Of a stretch of DNA of 35,391 nt, positions 15,034 to 23,351 are shown in pieces. The position numbers were made by a program, and so were the translations under genes. Each line of letters opens with the position of its first letter. Positions within the stretch are counted from its first letter, which is position 1. The stretch lies in assembly GCA_934316845.1 (NCBI GenBank), contig CAKRDZ010000031.1:1-35391 (forward strand), in the 5' to 3' direction. The notes beneath the pieces are model-generated. The model was not told where the DNA came from. It was given only the letters and a program-made list of their open reading frames with translations, and did no database searches. This DNA is from an uncultured Eubacterium sp. GTDB taxonomy: Bacteria > Bacillota > Clostridia > Lachnospirales > Lachnospiraceae.

Positions 15034-15303
15034 TTAATTCTTTCCTTTCGTTCTTATAATCTGTTTCATTTTTTCCACACGCTGCTTTTCCGAATCATTC
15101 ATATCACGGGTGAGAATCTGCATCATCGCCTCCGTCTCCTCCGGGGTAAATGACAGATTCCGGCTGCGAAGTTCCCTCATCGCCTGCATCACGAACGGCG
15201 CCGCTGCTTTCATCTCGATTCCCTTCGTCTGCGCTTCGAGCTGCTTCAAAATCTTTGCTTTCGCCGGGTTCATCTTCGCATACATCTCTTCCAGATTGCC
15301 CAT
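15034..15303 (-). CDS. 89-residue hypothetical protein
   Basis: Start at ATG 15303 with GTGAGGA just upstream; the peptide begins MGNLEEMYAKMNPAKAKILK and is helical and charged, without membrane segments. I do not recognise the family. It overlaps about 200 bases of a longer frame belonging to the upstream gene, but its own composition looks like real protein whereas the overlapping tail does not. Its stop lies one base before the cyclophilin start. Probably a Lachnospiraceae-specific cytoplasmic protein. Confidence 0.7.
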   Translation of the reverse strand: MGNLEEMYAKMNPAKAKILKQLEAQTKGIEMKAAAPFVMQAMRELRSRNLSFTPEETEAMMQILTRDMNDSEKQRVEKMKQIIRTKGKN

Positions 15304-15679
15304 TATTTTCCTCACTCATTGCGGTTAAAAAGACAGACATCATGTCTAGCATATCCTGCTGCTCCGGGGGAATCTGGCTTTTCAAAAGCTCCATCATGCC
15401 ATCCATCGTTCCCATGCCGGAATCCGACTGCTCTGCATCCTGCTTCATTTCCTGCATCATCGTCATCATCTCACGGACATGCCGGAACATAAAGATCTGC
15501 AATAAAAGGTCGATCAGCTGCCGTTCATTTTTCCGGCAGAAACCGCGGATACTCCGAAGAAGCCCTTCGAGATCGATCCGGTTTCCGACCGGCTGATCCA
15601 GATAAGGCAGTGCCGCCTTTAACAGCTGCACATTGGTATTGTCCACAATTCTTCCTTCCCATTGCAACATCTGTCCCAC
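15104..15679 (-). CDS. Met-rich hypothetical protein with a suspect C-terminal extension
   Basis: Residues 1-125 look genuine: helical, with a Met-rich segment (MFRHVREMMTMMQEMKQ, MGTMDGMMELL, MLDMMSVFLTAM). Residues after about 125 are Gly/Ser/Asp/Glu-rich and read through the whole 5' part of the 89-residue gene in another frame, which looks like accidental coding. A TAATG stop-start junction exists in a third frame exactly where the next gene begins, so a one-base indel may have extended this gene. The start is uncertain: GTG 15679, ATG 15670, or GTG at about 15646 preceded by AGGAAG. Function unknown. Confidence 0.6.
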   Translation of the reverse strand: MGQMLQWEGRIVDNTNVQLLKAALPYLDQPVGNRIDLEGLLRSIRGFCRKNERQLIDLLLQIFMFRHVREMMTMMQEMKQDAEQSDSGMGTMDGMMELLKSQIPPEQQDMLDMMSVFLTAMSEENNGQSGRDVCEDEPGESKDFEAARSADEGNRDESSGAVRDAGDEGTSQPESVIYPGGDGGDDADSHP

Positions 15680-15728
15680 TTCCGCATTCCTTTTCTTCTA
15701 GCATATGCGTGTTTTTCAAAAAGAATGC

Positions 15729-16205
15729 CTATTGATAATTCAGGCGTTCACTGGTAATATTTTCCAGCACTTCCGTGAGATACCGTTTGGCGACATATTT
15801 TGCCATCGGCAGGTTCAGATCCAGATAATTGCCACAGGCTTCCGGCGCTGCCCCCGGTATCTCCCCCTCGTATTCACTGATAAACGTAAACATTTCTTTG
15901 AGCAAAGGCACGATATCCGCGGATTCGTAGTCGCCGGCAAGGATCAGGTAAAAGCCGGTGCGGCAGCCCATTGGTCCAAAGTACACGACCTTTTCGCCCA
16001 TCGTATCATGGTTTCTCAAAAATGTCGCGCCTAGATGCTCGACGGCGTGAATCTCTGCGGTATTCATGACCGGTTCAAAGTTCGGGCGTGTCATACGGAT
16101 GTCAAATGTTGTCACAATGTCCGTTCCGGTGCAGTCTTTGCGGGAAACATAGACTCCCGGAAGGAGTTTCAGGTGATCTACGGTAAAACTAGCAATCGTT
16201 TCCAT
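15729..16205 (-). CDS. luxS: S-ribosylhomocysteine lyase LuxS
   Basis: 158 residues from ATG 16205 (GGAGG 5 bases upstream); an ATG 12 bases further up has a weaker site. The catalytic set is complete: His53-x-x-Glu56-His57 in NTAEIHAVEHLGAT, Cys81 in GPMGCRTGFYL, and Cys124 in EACGNYLDL. His53, His57 and Cys124 bind the metal; Cys81 is the acid-base residue. It cleaves S-ribosylhomocysteine to homocysteine and DPD, the precursor of autoinducer-2, within the activated methyl cycle. No pfs or methionine gene adjoins. It follows ilvE after a terminator. Confidence 0.97.
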   Translation of the reverse strand: METIASFTVDHLKLLPGVYVSRKDCTGTDIVTTFDIRMTRPNFEPVMNTAEIHAVEHLGATFLRNHDTMGEKVVYFGPMGCRTGFYLILAGDYESADIVPLLKEMFTFISEYEGEIPGAAPEACGNYLDLNLPMAKYVAKRYLTEVLENITSERLNYQ

Positions 16206-16229
16206 TTTGTCCTCCATTTCCGATAATTA

Positions 16230-16268
16230 ACAAAGACCACATATCTTTCCGTGAAAAATATGTGGTCT
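16230..16268 (-). terminator. Terminator after ilvE
   Basis: Minus strand: perfect 11-bp stem AGACCACATAT / ATATGTGGTCT with a 13-nt loop, then TTTGTT. It lies 22 bases after the ilvE stop and 29 before the luxS start. Confidence 0.8.
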
Positions 16269-16289
16269 GGTTTCACATCATATCATTAT

Positions 16290-17315
16290 TTATTTGATAA
16301 CCTTAACCCATCCTTCCGGACCTTCGATATGGCCCATCTGGATGCCGGTAAGTGTATCATACAATTTCTGTGTAACTTCACCCATTTTCTCCATGCCGCT
16401 TGGGAAGCAGATCTCTTTACCATGATCATTGATCTTTCCAACCGGAGAAATAACAGCTGCGGTTCCACAAAGTCCACACTCTGCAAAATCTTTTACTTCG
16501 TCAAAGTATACTTCTCTTTCTTCTACTTCAAGACCAAGGATGTCTCTTGCGATCGTTACGAGAGAACGTCTTGTGATTGAAGGAAGGATACTGTTGCTCT
16601 TTGGTGTAACCACTTTACCATCTTTGGTAACAAAGATGAAGTTTGCTCCACCGGTCTCTTCTACTTTTGTTCTTGTCTTCGGATCCAGATACATATTTTC
16701 AGCGAATCCCTGATTATGTGCATCTACGATCGCATGAAGACTCATCGCATAGTTCAGACCAGCCTTGATATGTCCTGTACCATTTGGTGCTGCACGGTCA
16801 AAATCACTAACACGAATCACGATCGGTTTTGCGCCGCCCTTGAAATAAGGACCAACCGGTGTCGTAAATACACGGAACTGGTACTCTGTGGAAGGAGCAA
16901 CTCCGATAACCGGTCCGATACCAAACATATATGGACGGATGTACAAAGAAGCACCGGAGCCATAAGGCGGTACGTAAGCTTCATTTGCCAAAACGGTCTG
17001 TACTACTGCATCTACAAATTTATCTTCCGGAAATGCCGGCATCTCAAGACGTCTTGCCGTATTTGCCATACGCTCTGCATTTAAGTCAGGGCGAAAGCAG
17101 ACAATATGTCCATCTTCTGCTGTGTAAGCTTTTAATCCCTCGAAACAAGTCTGTGCATACTGAAGTACACCTGCACACTCACTCATTGTGATCGTAGGAT
17201 CATCGATCAAAGCGCCCTCGTCCCAGGCACCATCTTTGTAATTTGCCACAAAACGTTTGTCTGTGTCATGGTATCCAAATCCCAGACCGGACCAATCAAT
17301 GTTCTTTTTTTCCAT
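16290..17315 (-). CDS. ilvE: Branched-chain amino acid aminotransferase
   Basis: 341 residues, the size of the long class IV (BCAT-II-type) enzymes. The PLP lysine is Lys184 in GTGHIKAGLNYA. Other family motifs: CFEGLKAY at 57-64, GASLYIRPYMFG at 121-132, VEETGGANFIFV and SPVGKINDHG. It transfers the amino group between Leu/Ile/Val and 2-oxoglutarate in the cytoplasm. It has its own consensus promoter (17355-17383) and terminator, so it is a single-gene unit. An AAAGGA site lies upstream of the start. Confidence 0.96.
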   Translation of the reverse strand: MEKKNIDWSGLGFGYHDTDKRFVANYKDGAWDEGALIDDPTITMSECAGVLQYAQTCFEGLKAYTAEDGHIVCFRPDLNAERMANTARRLEMPAFPEDKFVDAVVQTVLANEAYVPPYGSGASLYIRPYMFGIGPVIGVAPSTEYQFRVFTTPVGPYFKGGAKPIVIRVSDFDRAAPNGTGHIKAGLNYAMSLHAIVDAHNQGFAENMYLDPKTRTKVEETGGANFIFVTKDGKVVTPKSNSILPSITRRSLVTIARDILGLEVEEREVYFDEVKDFAECGLCGTAAVISPVGKINDHGKEICFPSGMEKMGEVTQKLYDTLTGIQMGHIEGPEGWVKVIK

Positions 17316-17354
17316 AGTTAACCATCTTCCTTTGACGTATATTTTGTATCTTTT

Positions 17355-17383
17355 AGTTTACTCTTATGGCAGGAAACTGTCAA
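17355..17383 (-). promoter_or_regulatory. ilvE promoter
   Basis: Minus strand TTGACA, 17 bases, TAAACT, ending 40 bases before the ilvE start, just after the acyl-CoA synthetase stop. Confidence 0.8.
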
Positions 17384-17389
17384 GTAGTA

Positions 17390-19147
17390 TCAGTCTTCTT
17401 TTTTCTCTTCGACAGTATTTTCTACCTCAGGGATCTCGTTGGCATCGGTTTTACCGCCTTCTTCTTCGGACCAGTCATGTGCCTTAATTTCCGCACGGCG
17501 GACTTTTCCACTGATCGTCTTCGGCAGTTCTTTGGCAAAATCCACGATCTTAGGCCACTTATAAGAAGCGACATTTTTCTTCAGATATTTTACAATATCA
17601 TTTTTCATATGTTCGTCGCCTTCGCTGCCGTCCGCGAGTACGATCGTCGCTTTGATCGCCTGGCCGCGGAGTTTATCCGGCACGGATGTCACGGCACATT
17701 CCAGTACATATGGCAGTTTCATGATCTCATTTTCAATCTCAAATGGTCCGATGCGGTAACCGGAAGATTTGATGACGTCATCCACACGTCCGACATACCA
17801 CAGATAGCCGTCGCTGTCCATGCAGGCTGTGTCGCCGGTGTGATAATATCCGTCGTACCATACGGAATCCGTCTTTTCTTTGTCATTGTAATATCCGGTA
17901 AACAGACCATTTGGCACGCCATCGGAAACTTTTACAACGATCTCTCCCTCTTCGCCGGTCTTAGCAATCGTTCCATCGGAAAGCATTACGGCAACTTCAT
18001 ACAATGGACTTGGTTTGCCCATCGAACCCGGACGCGGCGTCATGCCTTTGATATTCCCGATCAGCATCGTCGTCTCGGTCTGTCCGAATCCTTCCATAAT
18101 GTCAAATCCTGTCTTTTCTTTGAATTTCTCATAGATTTTCGGATTCAATGCCTCGCCTGCCGTCGTTACATTCTGCAGGGAAGAAAGGTCGTATTTTTCC
18201 AGCTGCAAATGAACCATAACGCGGTATGCCGTCGGCGGTGCACAGAAAGTTGTAATTTTATATTTCTCGATCATCTGCAAAATCTTTTTCGCATCAAAAT
18301 CGTCAAAATCATAGGTGAAAACAGGGGCTTCGCATATCCACTGTCCGTAGAGTTTTCCCCACAGCGCTTTTCCCCAGCCGGTATCGGAAATGGCGAAATG
18401 AATGCCATCCGGGTCTACCTGGTGCCAATATTTAGCAGTAATATAATGTCCCAGCGGATATTTATAATTGTGTGTCGTGATCTTTGGATAAGAAGTCGTA
18501 CCCGAAGTAAAGAACATCAGCATCGGATCGTCTCCGCCCGGCACGTCTTTTGGTTTGGTAAAGTTTGCCGAGAAGAACTGGATGTCTTTATTAAAGCAGT
18601 GCCAGGACTCGCGCGCGCCGCCTACCATAATCTTAAGCTTCAATGTCGTATTTCCGCGGGATGCCTTATCGACTTCACGGGAAACGTCGCCGTCTGCCGT
18701 ACATACAACCGCATCCACCTCGCCTGCTTTGAAACGGTATTCAAAGTCTTTGCGGGTAAGCAGGTTGGTCGCAGGGATCGCGATCGCACCGATCTTATGA
18801 AGCGCAAGGATGGAGAACCAGAACTGAAAATGACGTTTCAGAACGAGCATTACCTTGTCTCCGCGCTTAATTCCGAGGTAACTGAAATAATTTGCTGTCA
18901 TATTGGTAAATTTAGCGATGTCACGAAATGTGAAATAACGTTCTCTTCCATCTTTTGATACGTGAAGCATTGCCAGTTTGTCCGGACATTTTTTTGCCAT
19001 GACATCGATAACATCATATGAAAAGTTAAAATTCTCATCGTTTTTAAATTTTATGGAATTTAAAATCCCGTCTTCTCCAAATCCTGTTTCAATATATTGA
19101 TCCGCGATTCCGACCAGATCAAACTTCTTTCCTTCGGTATAACTCAT
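17390..19147 (-). CDS. AMP-forming acyl-CoA synthetase (ACSM/benzoate-CoA-ligase-like)
   Basis: 585 residues from ATG 19147 (GGAGAAAG upstream); a 151-residue in-frame extension crosses the promoter and operator and is rejected. ANL-superfamily motifs in order: P-loop MFFTSGTTSYPK at about 210, GFGQTETT at about 350, YHTGDTACMDSDGYLWYVGR at about 430, and the catalytic Lys in PKTISGKVRR near the C-terminus. It activates a carboxylic acid with ATP and CoA; the order of motifs and DTGWGKALWG fit medium-chain or aromatic acid ligases more than acetyl-CoA synthetase. Exact substrate unknown. A perfect 11-bp palindrome directly after the promoter suggests repression by a TetR- or GntR-type regulator encoded elsewhere. 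Confidence 0.92.
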   Translation of the reverse strand: MSYTEGKKFDLVGIADQYIETGFGEDGILNSIKFKNDENFNFSYDVIDVMAKKCPDKLAMLHVSKDGRERYFTFRDIAKFTNMTANYFSYLGIKRGDKVMLVLKRHFQFWFSILALHKIGAIAIPATNLLTRKDFEYRFKAGEVDAVVCTADGDVSREVDKASRGNTTLKLKIMVGGARESWHCFNKDIQFFSANFTKPKDVPGGDDPMLMFFTSGTTSYPKITTHNYKYPLGHYITAKYWHQVDPDGIHFAISDTGWGKALWGKLYGQWICEAPVFTYDFDDFDAKKILQMIEKYKITTFCAPPTAYRVMVHLQLEKYDLSSLQNVTTAGEALNPKIYEKFKEKTGFDIMEGFGQTETTMLIGNIKGMTPRPGSMGKPSPLYEVAVMLSDGTIAKTGEEGEIVVKVSDGVPNGLFTGYYNDKEKTDSVWYDGYYHTGDTACMDSDGYLWYVGRVDDVIKSSGYRIGPFEIENEIMKLPYVLECAVTSVPDKLRGQAIKATIVLADGSEGDEHMKNDIVKYLKKNVASYKWPKIVDFAKELPKTISGKVRRAEIKAHDWSEEEGGKTDANEIPEVENTVEEKKED

Positions 19148-19207
19148 ATCTTTCTCCATTTCTGCGTTCGTAATCACGCCAAATCTATCTTGTTTTAATT
19201 TACACCT

Positions 19208-19230
19208 CATGTAGTTTTTAAAACTACATG
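19208..19230. promoter_or_regulatory. 23-bp palindromic operator before the acyl-CoA synthetase gene
   Basis: CATGTAGTTTT, one T, AAAACTACATG: perfect 11-bp arms. It begins 8 bases after the -10 box, at the transcription start, where a bound repressor would block polymerase. It could instead fold as an RNA hairpin, but no T-run follows. Confidence 0.75.
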
Positions 19231-19237
19231 TATCTTT

Positions 19238-19266
19238 ATCATATACTACGCAATCCCTAGTGTCAA
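19238..19266 (-). promoter_or_regulatory. Acyl-CoA synthetase promoter
   Basis: Minus strand TTGACA, 17 bases, TATGAT, about 90 bases before the ATG. Confidence 0.85.
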
Positions 19267-19381
19267 GTGACTTTTTACGGTTTCGTGAATATTTTATACT
19301 ATTTACATTTTCTTTATTTCTTTTACTATTTATATATGATAAAATAGTAGGAAAATAAGCGAAAAGGAGTTGAGATTCGTC

Positions 19382-19759
19382 ATGAAGAAAACACGCATGG
19401 ATATCTTCTTTCTGGCCGGGCTTCTGATCCTCGGACTGCTCCTCGCCGGATCTGTCTATCTGCCGCGCGTGGAAAATGGTTCTGTCGTAGAGGTCCGCGT
19501 CAGGGGAAAAGTCACTGCCACCTATCCGCTTTCTTCCAATATAGAGAAAACGATCACGACAGAAGATGGCGATTCCAACACATTTTGCATCAAAGATCAT
19601 AAAGTTACGATGAAAACGGCGTCCTGTCCGGATCAGATCTGTGTCCGCACGAAAGGTATTTCAAAGACCGGAGAAAGCATTGTATGCCTTCCCCACCAGG
19701 TTGTCCTCGCGATTACCTCTTCCGACACAGTACCCGAATTGGACGGCATCAGCGGATAA
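19382..19759 (+). CDS. NusG domain II-containing protein (membrane-anchored)
   Basis: 125 residues from ATG 19382 (AAGGAG 12 bases upstream). One membrane anchor at about 8-27, then an extracytoplasmic NusG-II-type beta domain. It carries the family signature CIKDHKVTMKTASCPDQICV, then GESIVCLPHQVVL. This family (DUF1312) usually sits with a Gx transporter and quinone or electron-transport genes; here the Gx transporter gene follows 14 bases later. Probably one step of a membrane redox or prenyl-lipid system, but the exact role is unknown. Confidence 0.85.
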   Translation: MKKTRMDIFFLAGLLILGLLLAGSVYLPRVENGSVVEVRVRGKVTATYPLSSNIEKTITTEDGDSNTFCIKDHKVTMKTASCPDQICVRTKGISKTGESIVCLPHQVVLAITSSDTVPELDGISG

Positions 19760-19773
19760 AAAAGGAGACTGCC

Positions 19774-20268
19774 ATGAATCGATCAAAAAAAATTGCAGAA
19801 TATGCGCTTTATACGGCATTGGCATTTTTATTTGGCTATCTTGAAAACCTTTTTCCGCTGCCACTGCCATTTCCGGGGATGAAGATCGGATTTGCCAATT
19901 TGATCTTTCTTCTTACATTATATAAGAAAGGATTGCGTTACACGCTTTCGCTGTCCCTTTTGAGAATTGTCCTGAGTGCCTTTACTTTCGGCAGTTTATT
20001 CAGCTTGTTATACAGCCTCGCCGGAAGTATTCTCAGCATCTTTTTGATGGCTTTCCTCAAATGGTCCGCCAAAGACAGGTTATCCATGCTCTCTGTCAGC
20101 GCTGCCGGCGGCATCGCCCACTGTATGGGACAATGGCTCGTAGCTTCCCTGGTCGTAGGCTTTGATTCCCTTCGCTGGTATGCACCCATTTTGTATTTCA
20201 GCGGAGCCGTGTCCGGATTTTTTATCGGTTTTTTGGCAATGCAATGTGCGAAACGTGGGGCGCTGTAA
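19774..20268 (+). CDS. Gx transporter family protein (HepT component I-like)
   Basis: 164 residues from ATG 19774 with AAAGGAG upstream; an upstream 30-residue extension overlaps the previous gene and is rejected. It is very hydrophobic with about five membrane segments. The conserved opening is present: YTALAFLFGYLENLFPLPLP, then FPGMKIGFANL. The family is annotated as heptaprenyl diphosphate synthase component I, though its fold resembles ECF-transporter S components. Operon with the NusG-II gene. Substrate unknown. Confidence 0.88.
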   Translation: MNRSKKIAEYALYTALAFLFGYLENLFPLPLPFPGMKIGFANLIFLLTLYKKGLRYTLSLSLLRIVLSAFTFGSLFSLLYSLAGSILSIFLMAFLKWSAKDRLSMLSVSAAGGIAHCMGQWLVASLVVGFDSLRWYAPILYFSGAVSGFFIGFLAMQCAKRGAL

Positions 20269-20307
20269 TCTTTTACCTATATTTTATATATTTTTATATT
20301 TATTTTA

Positions 20308-20336
20308 TTGACTAATCTCTCGACTCGTGATAGAAT
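20308..20336 (+). promoter_or_regulatory. Promoter of the AbrB-like gene
   Basis: TTGACT, 17 bases, TAGAAT, giving an mRNA with a roughly 70-base leader before ATG 20415. Confidence 0.75.
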
Positions 20337-20414
20337 GTAAATCGTTGAAGGGGTTGTGAGTACAAAATATGTAAAAAAAATTTCTTTCAATAACTAAAAA
20401 AGGGGAAGACGACC

Positions 20415-20672
20415 ATGAGTAAAAATGTAGGAATTGTACGTCGTTTGGATAACTTAGGAAGAGTTACCATTCCGATGGAAATGAGAAAATCACTTGGAAT
20501 TGAGAATCGCGGAGAAGTAGAGATTTCTGCTCAGAAAAATGCGATCATGATCAAAAAATATGAGCCTGTTGATGTATTTACCGGTTCAGATAAAGACCTG
20601 ATTGAATACGAAGGAAAATTGGTTTCCGTAGCTTCAATCGAGGCATTGGCTAAGCTAGCTGGTTTAATTTAA
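20415..20672 (+). CDS. AbrB/SpoVT-family transition-state regulator
   Basis: 85 residues. The N-terminal swapped-hairpin DNA-binding domain is clear: GIVRRLDNLGRVTIPMEMRK, then GIENRGEVEI. The C-terminal half (YEGKLVSVASIEALAKLAGLI) is short, as in clostridial AbrB. It acts as a dimer or tetramer controlling stationary-phase genes and sporulation entry. AAAAGGGGAAG precedes the ATG. Own promoter and strong terminator, so monocistronic and probably abundant. It lies convergent to rsmI, at the position abrB has beside yabC in Bacillus. Confidence 0.93.
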   Translation: MSKNVGIVRRLDNLGRVTIPMEMRKSLGIENRGEVEISAQKNAIMIKKYEPVDVFTGSDKDLIEYEGKLVSVASIEALAKLAGLI

Positions 20673-20691
20673 TCATATATCCCTTTAGTGT

Positions 20692-20728
20692 GGCTGGAGC
20701 CCCCCTAGACTCCAGCCTTTCCTTTTTG
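20692..20728 (+). terminator. Terminator of the AbrB-like gene
   Basis: GGCTGGAG, 10-nt loop, CTCCAGCC, then TTTCCTTTTT; 8-bp perfect stem 20 bases after the stop. Confidence 0.92.
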
Positions 20729-20784
20729 TTTTAAGTAACCGTATGGTTACTTTTTTTATTTGTATCCGACGGCTGTGCAGGCGC

Positions 20785-20820
20785 AAAAAAACGCAGGCAC
20801 CCTCATTTCAGCTGCCTGCG
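20785..20820 (-). terminator. Terminator of the rsmI operon
   Basis: Minus strand CGCAGGCA, 13-nt loop, TGCCTGCG, then TTTTTTT; 8-bp perfect stem 11 bases after the rsmI stop. It ends the whole 26.9-20.8 kb leftward cluster. Confidence 0.92.
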
Positions 20821-20830
20821 CTGTATGTTT

Positions 20831-21670
20831 TTATCTCATCAGTTCTTTGTATACCTGGTTTTTCGTCATACCGCGGTCTTTCGCCACCGCTTTCATTGCC
20901 TCTTTCCGCTCCATTCCCTGGGCGAGATAGTTCTGCATATGTTCTTCGATCGGAACCTGTTCCCATTTCTGCTGCTCCCGGCTTTCCAGTTCTTCAATGT
21001 CCGCGCCCTCCACAACAAATACAAATTCGCCCTTCGGCTCATTTTTTTCATAATAAGAACAAGCCTCTTCCAGCGTACACTGCATCACCTTTTCATGCCG
21101 TTTGGTAAGTTCCTTGCACACTGCGATCTTACGTGTTCCCGGCAGCACTTCCGCGACTGCCTGTAATGTTTTTACCAGCCGGTGCGGCGCCTCGTAAAAT
21201 ACCGTCGTATACGTCGTATTTTTCAGGCGTTCCAACGCTCTCGCCCGTTCTTTCTTATCCATCGGCAGAAACCCTTCAAAGGCAAACTGGCGTGTCGGCA
21301 GACCTCCGAGCGTAAGTGCCGTGATGACGGCAGATGCTCCCGGCAGCGAAGTCACCGTGATGCCGGCTTCGTAGGCCGCCAGTGCCAGTTCAGCTCCCGG
21401 ATCCGAGATCGCAGGCGTACCAGCATCGGTCACGACGGCAATGTCTTTTCCTGCCAGCAGTTCATTGACCAGCACTCCGGTTTTCTGAAACTTATTGTGT
21501 TCATGATAACTGGTAAGTGGTGTCTTGATATCAAAATGATTGAGAAGTTTGATCGTCTGTCTGGTGTCCTCCGCCGCGATCAGATCCACTTCTTTCAATG
21601 TCCGAAGCACGCGCAGTGTAATATCTTCCAGATTTCCGATCGGCGTAGCACACAAATATAATGTTCCCAT
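20831..21670 (-). CDS. rsmI: 16S rRNA (cytidine-1402-2'-O)-methyltransferase RsmI
   Basis: 279 residues. The tetrapyrrole-methylase fold is evident: GTLYLCATPIGNLEDITLR at the start, AAEDTRQTIKLLNHF, then TDAGTPAISDPG and LPGASAVITAL for SAM binding. It 2'-O-methylates C1402 in the decoding centre of 16S rRNA. GAGG lies 5 bases before ATG. Last gene of the yaaO-to-rsmI cluster, 14 bases after the TrmN6-like gene. Equivalent to yabC's neighbour order in Bacillus. Confidence 0.96.
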   Translation of the reverse strand: MGTLYLCATPIGNLEDITLRVLRTLKEVDLIAAEDTRQTIKLLNHFDIKTPLTSYHEHNKFQKTGVLVNELLAGKDIAVVTDAGTPAISDPGAELALAAYEAGITVTSLPGASAVITALTLGGLPTRQFAFEGFLPMDKKERARALERLKNTTYTTVFYEAPHRLVKTLQAVAEVLPGTRKIAVCKELTKRHEKVMQCTLEEACSYYEKNEPKGEFVFVVEGADIEELESREQQKWEQVPIEEHMQNYLAQGMERKEAMKAVAKDRGMTKNQVYKELMR

Positions 21671-21684
21671 AACAGCCTCATTTC

Positions 21685-22416
21685 CTAGTAATTCTCTAAC
21701 AATTGCTCGGTATACACATTTACGTCTTTGTATACGATAAGCGGCTTTTCTATCTTCATGCCCGGATTGCCGCCCCGTGTGCCCTCGATCAATACCATGT
21801 TGGGTTCCTTGTCCACATACGGATAGACGAGCTGCATCCGTTTGGGTTCAATCCGGCAGGCGGTCATTTTACTCATAATCTCGCCAAGCCTCGACGGCCG
21901 GTGTACCATAAAGAAATGTCCGCCGGGTTTCAGTAGTTTTGCGCTTGCATTCAGCACATCATCCAGCGTACATTTTAACTCATGGCGGGCGACCGCTTTA
22001 TGTCCCGTCGGATTGGTGAGTCCGTGGGATTCACTCATATATGGCGGATTGGTCGTTATGACATCAAAAGAAGCCGCTCCAAAAATCGCCGCCGCTTCTT
22101 TGATATCTCCTGTCGTAATATGCACTCTGGAGTCTAATTTATTGTACCCGACACTCCGTCTTGCCATGTCGGCGATGTCGGCCTGGATTTCCAGCCCTTC
22201 AATATGCTCTGCTTTGGTCTTGGCGGACAAAAGGATTGGAATGATACCATTGCCGCAGCCGAGATCCAGTACATTTTTGCCTTCCGGCACACTGGCAAAG
22301 GACGAAAGCAGTACTGCATCCATGCCAAAACAAAACCATTTGGGGTTCTGGATAAGCATCAAACCGCCGCGCTGCAGATCATCCAGCCGTTCCCCCGGTA
22401 ATATCCAGTCGTTCAT
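21685..22416 (-). CDS. TrmN6/YabB-like N6-adenine methyltransferase
   Basis: 243 residues. SAM-binding motif I is VLDLGCGNGIIPILLSAK (about 49-66); the catalytic NPPY motif is in DVITTNPPYMSES. This matches tRNA1(Val) A37 N6-methyltransferases (YfiC/YabB family). The ATG overlaps the ricT stop as TGATG, so the two are translationally coupled; the nearest Shine-Dalgarno (AAGGAAGG) is 17 bases away, consistent with coupling. The exact tRNA target is not shown by the sequence. Confidence 0.9.
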   Translation of the reverse strand: MNDWILPGERLDDLQRGGLMLIQNPKWFCFGMDAVLLSSFASVPEGKNVLDLGCGNGIIPILLSAKTKAEHIEGLEIQADIADMARRSVGYNKLDSRVHITTGDIKEAAAIFGAASFDVITTNPPYMSESHGLTNPTGHKAVARHELKCTLDDVLNASAKLLKPGGHFFMVHRPSRLGEIMSKMTACRIEPKRMQLVYPYVDKEPNMVLIEGTRGGNPGMKIEKPLIVYKDVNVYTEQLLENY

Positions 22417-23327
22417 CAGATCTTTGATTTACCTTCCTTTTTTTCCATTGCTTCCAACGCTTTCAATTCCTTGTCTTCCTCATGTTTTCCGTGGTCACGT
22501 TTGCGGTCCTTCCGGAATTTCAGTTCTGCCGCCGCATATTCACGCACTTCCTTTTCGTCATTGTCAAGGGTTACAATGACGCGGACTTTCTGCTTCAGCA
22601 CACTGACATTCTGCACTTCTCCATTGAGTCCGTCCGGCGTTTTCACGCGCGTTCCGACATTTGGCAGGCTTCGGTTCAGTTCCTCGTATGCTTCTTCCTC
22701 ATTTTTCAGGCAGCACATCAGACGGCCGCACACGCCCGAAATCTTCGTCGGATTGAGTGACAGGTTCTGCTCTTTTGCCATTTTGATGGAAACCGGCGCA
22801 AATTCGGAAAGATAGGTATGACAGCACAGTGCTCTTCCGCAAATACCGATGCCGCCGCGCAGCTTTGTCTCATCGCGGACACCGATCTGGCGCAGTTCAA
22901 TACGCGTACGGAATACCGACGCAAGATCTTTTACCAGTTCACGGAAGTCGATTCTTCCATCTGCCGTAAAATAAAACAGCAGTTTGTTGCGGTCGAACGT
23001 ATATTCTGCTGCAATCAGTTTCATTTCCAATTTATGTTTGGCAATTTTCTGTTTGCAGATCACAAAAGCTTCTGCCTCTTTTTCCCGGTTTTTTTCCTCC
23101 TCGTCTTTGTCCTCTCTCGTTGCAAGACGAACAATGCCTTTGAGAGGCGCTACAATCTTTTCTTCCGGCATTTCCGTCGGTGGGAGAACTACCGTGCCCA
23201 TCTCGACTCCTTTTGCCGTCTCTACGATCACACGCGTGTTACGCGTTATATTTTCTCTTTCCTTTCCCGGATCAAAATAGTAAATTTTACCCGCCTGGCG
23301 GAAACGTACTCCGATAATAATCTTCAC
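22416..23327 (-). CDS. ricT: PSP1-domain protein RicT (YaaT)
   Basis: 303 residues. PSP1 domain through residues 1-230, with the cysteine clusters GICGRALCC and GVCGRLMCC that hold Fe-S clusters in the RicAFT complex. The C-terminal 40 residues are highly charged (KDRKRDHGKHEEDK). In Bacillus it works with RicA and RicF to promote RNase Y-dependent mRNA processing and sporulation phosphorelay activity. Here it lies between holB and the TrmN6-like gene, as in Bacillus, but yabA is absent. A charged insert around 75-90 (EDKDEEEKNREKEA) is notable. Confidence 0.94.
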   Translation of the reverse strand: MKIIIGVRFRQAGKIYYFDPGKERENITRNTRVIVETAKGVEMGTVVLPPTEMPEEKIVAPLKGIVRLATREDKDEEEKNREKEAEAFVICKQKIAKHKLEMKLIAAEYTFDRNKLLFYFTADGRIDFRELVKDLASVFRTRIELRQIGVRDETKLRGGIGICGRALCCHTYLSEFAPVSIKMAKEQNLSLNPTKISGVCGRLMCCLKNEEEAYEELNRSLPNVGTRVKTPDGLNGEVQNVSVLKQKVRVIVTLDNDEKEVREYAAAELKFRKDRKRDHGKHEEDKELKALEAMEKKEGKSKI

Positions 23328-23351
23328 TTTTTTACCTCACTTTATCTATTC

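Noticed and set aside
17366..18958. 530-residue plus-strand frame opposite the acyl-CoA synthetase gene
   Set aside because: It is the antisense of a clear enzyme gene, has no ribosome-binding site and no recognisable motif.
19148..19600. 151-residue N-terminal extension of the acyl-CoA synthetase
   Set aside because: It spans the promoter and operator and overlaps the divergent NusG-II gene; the ATG at 19147 has a good site and matches the normal family start.
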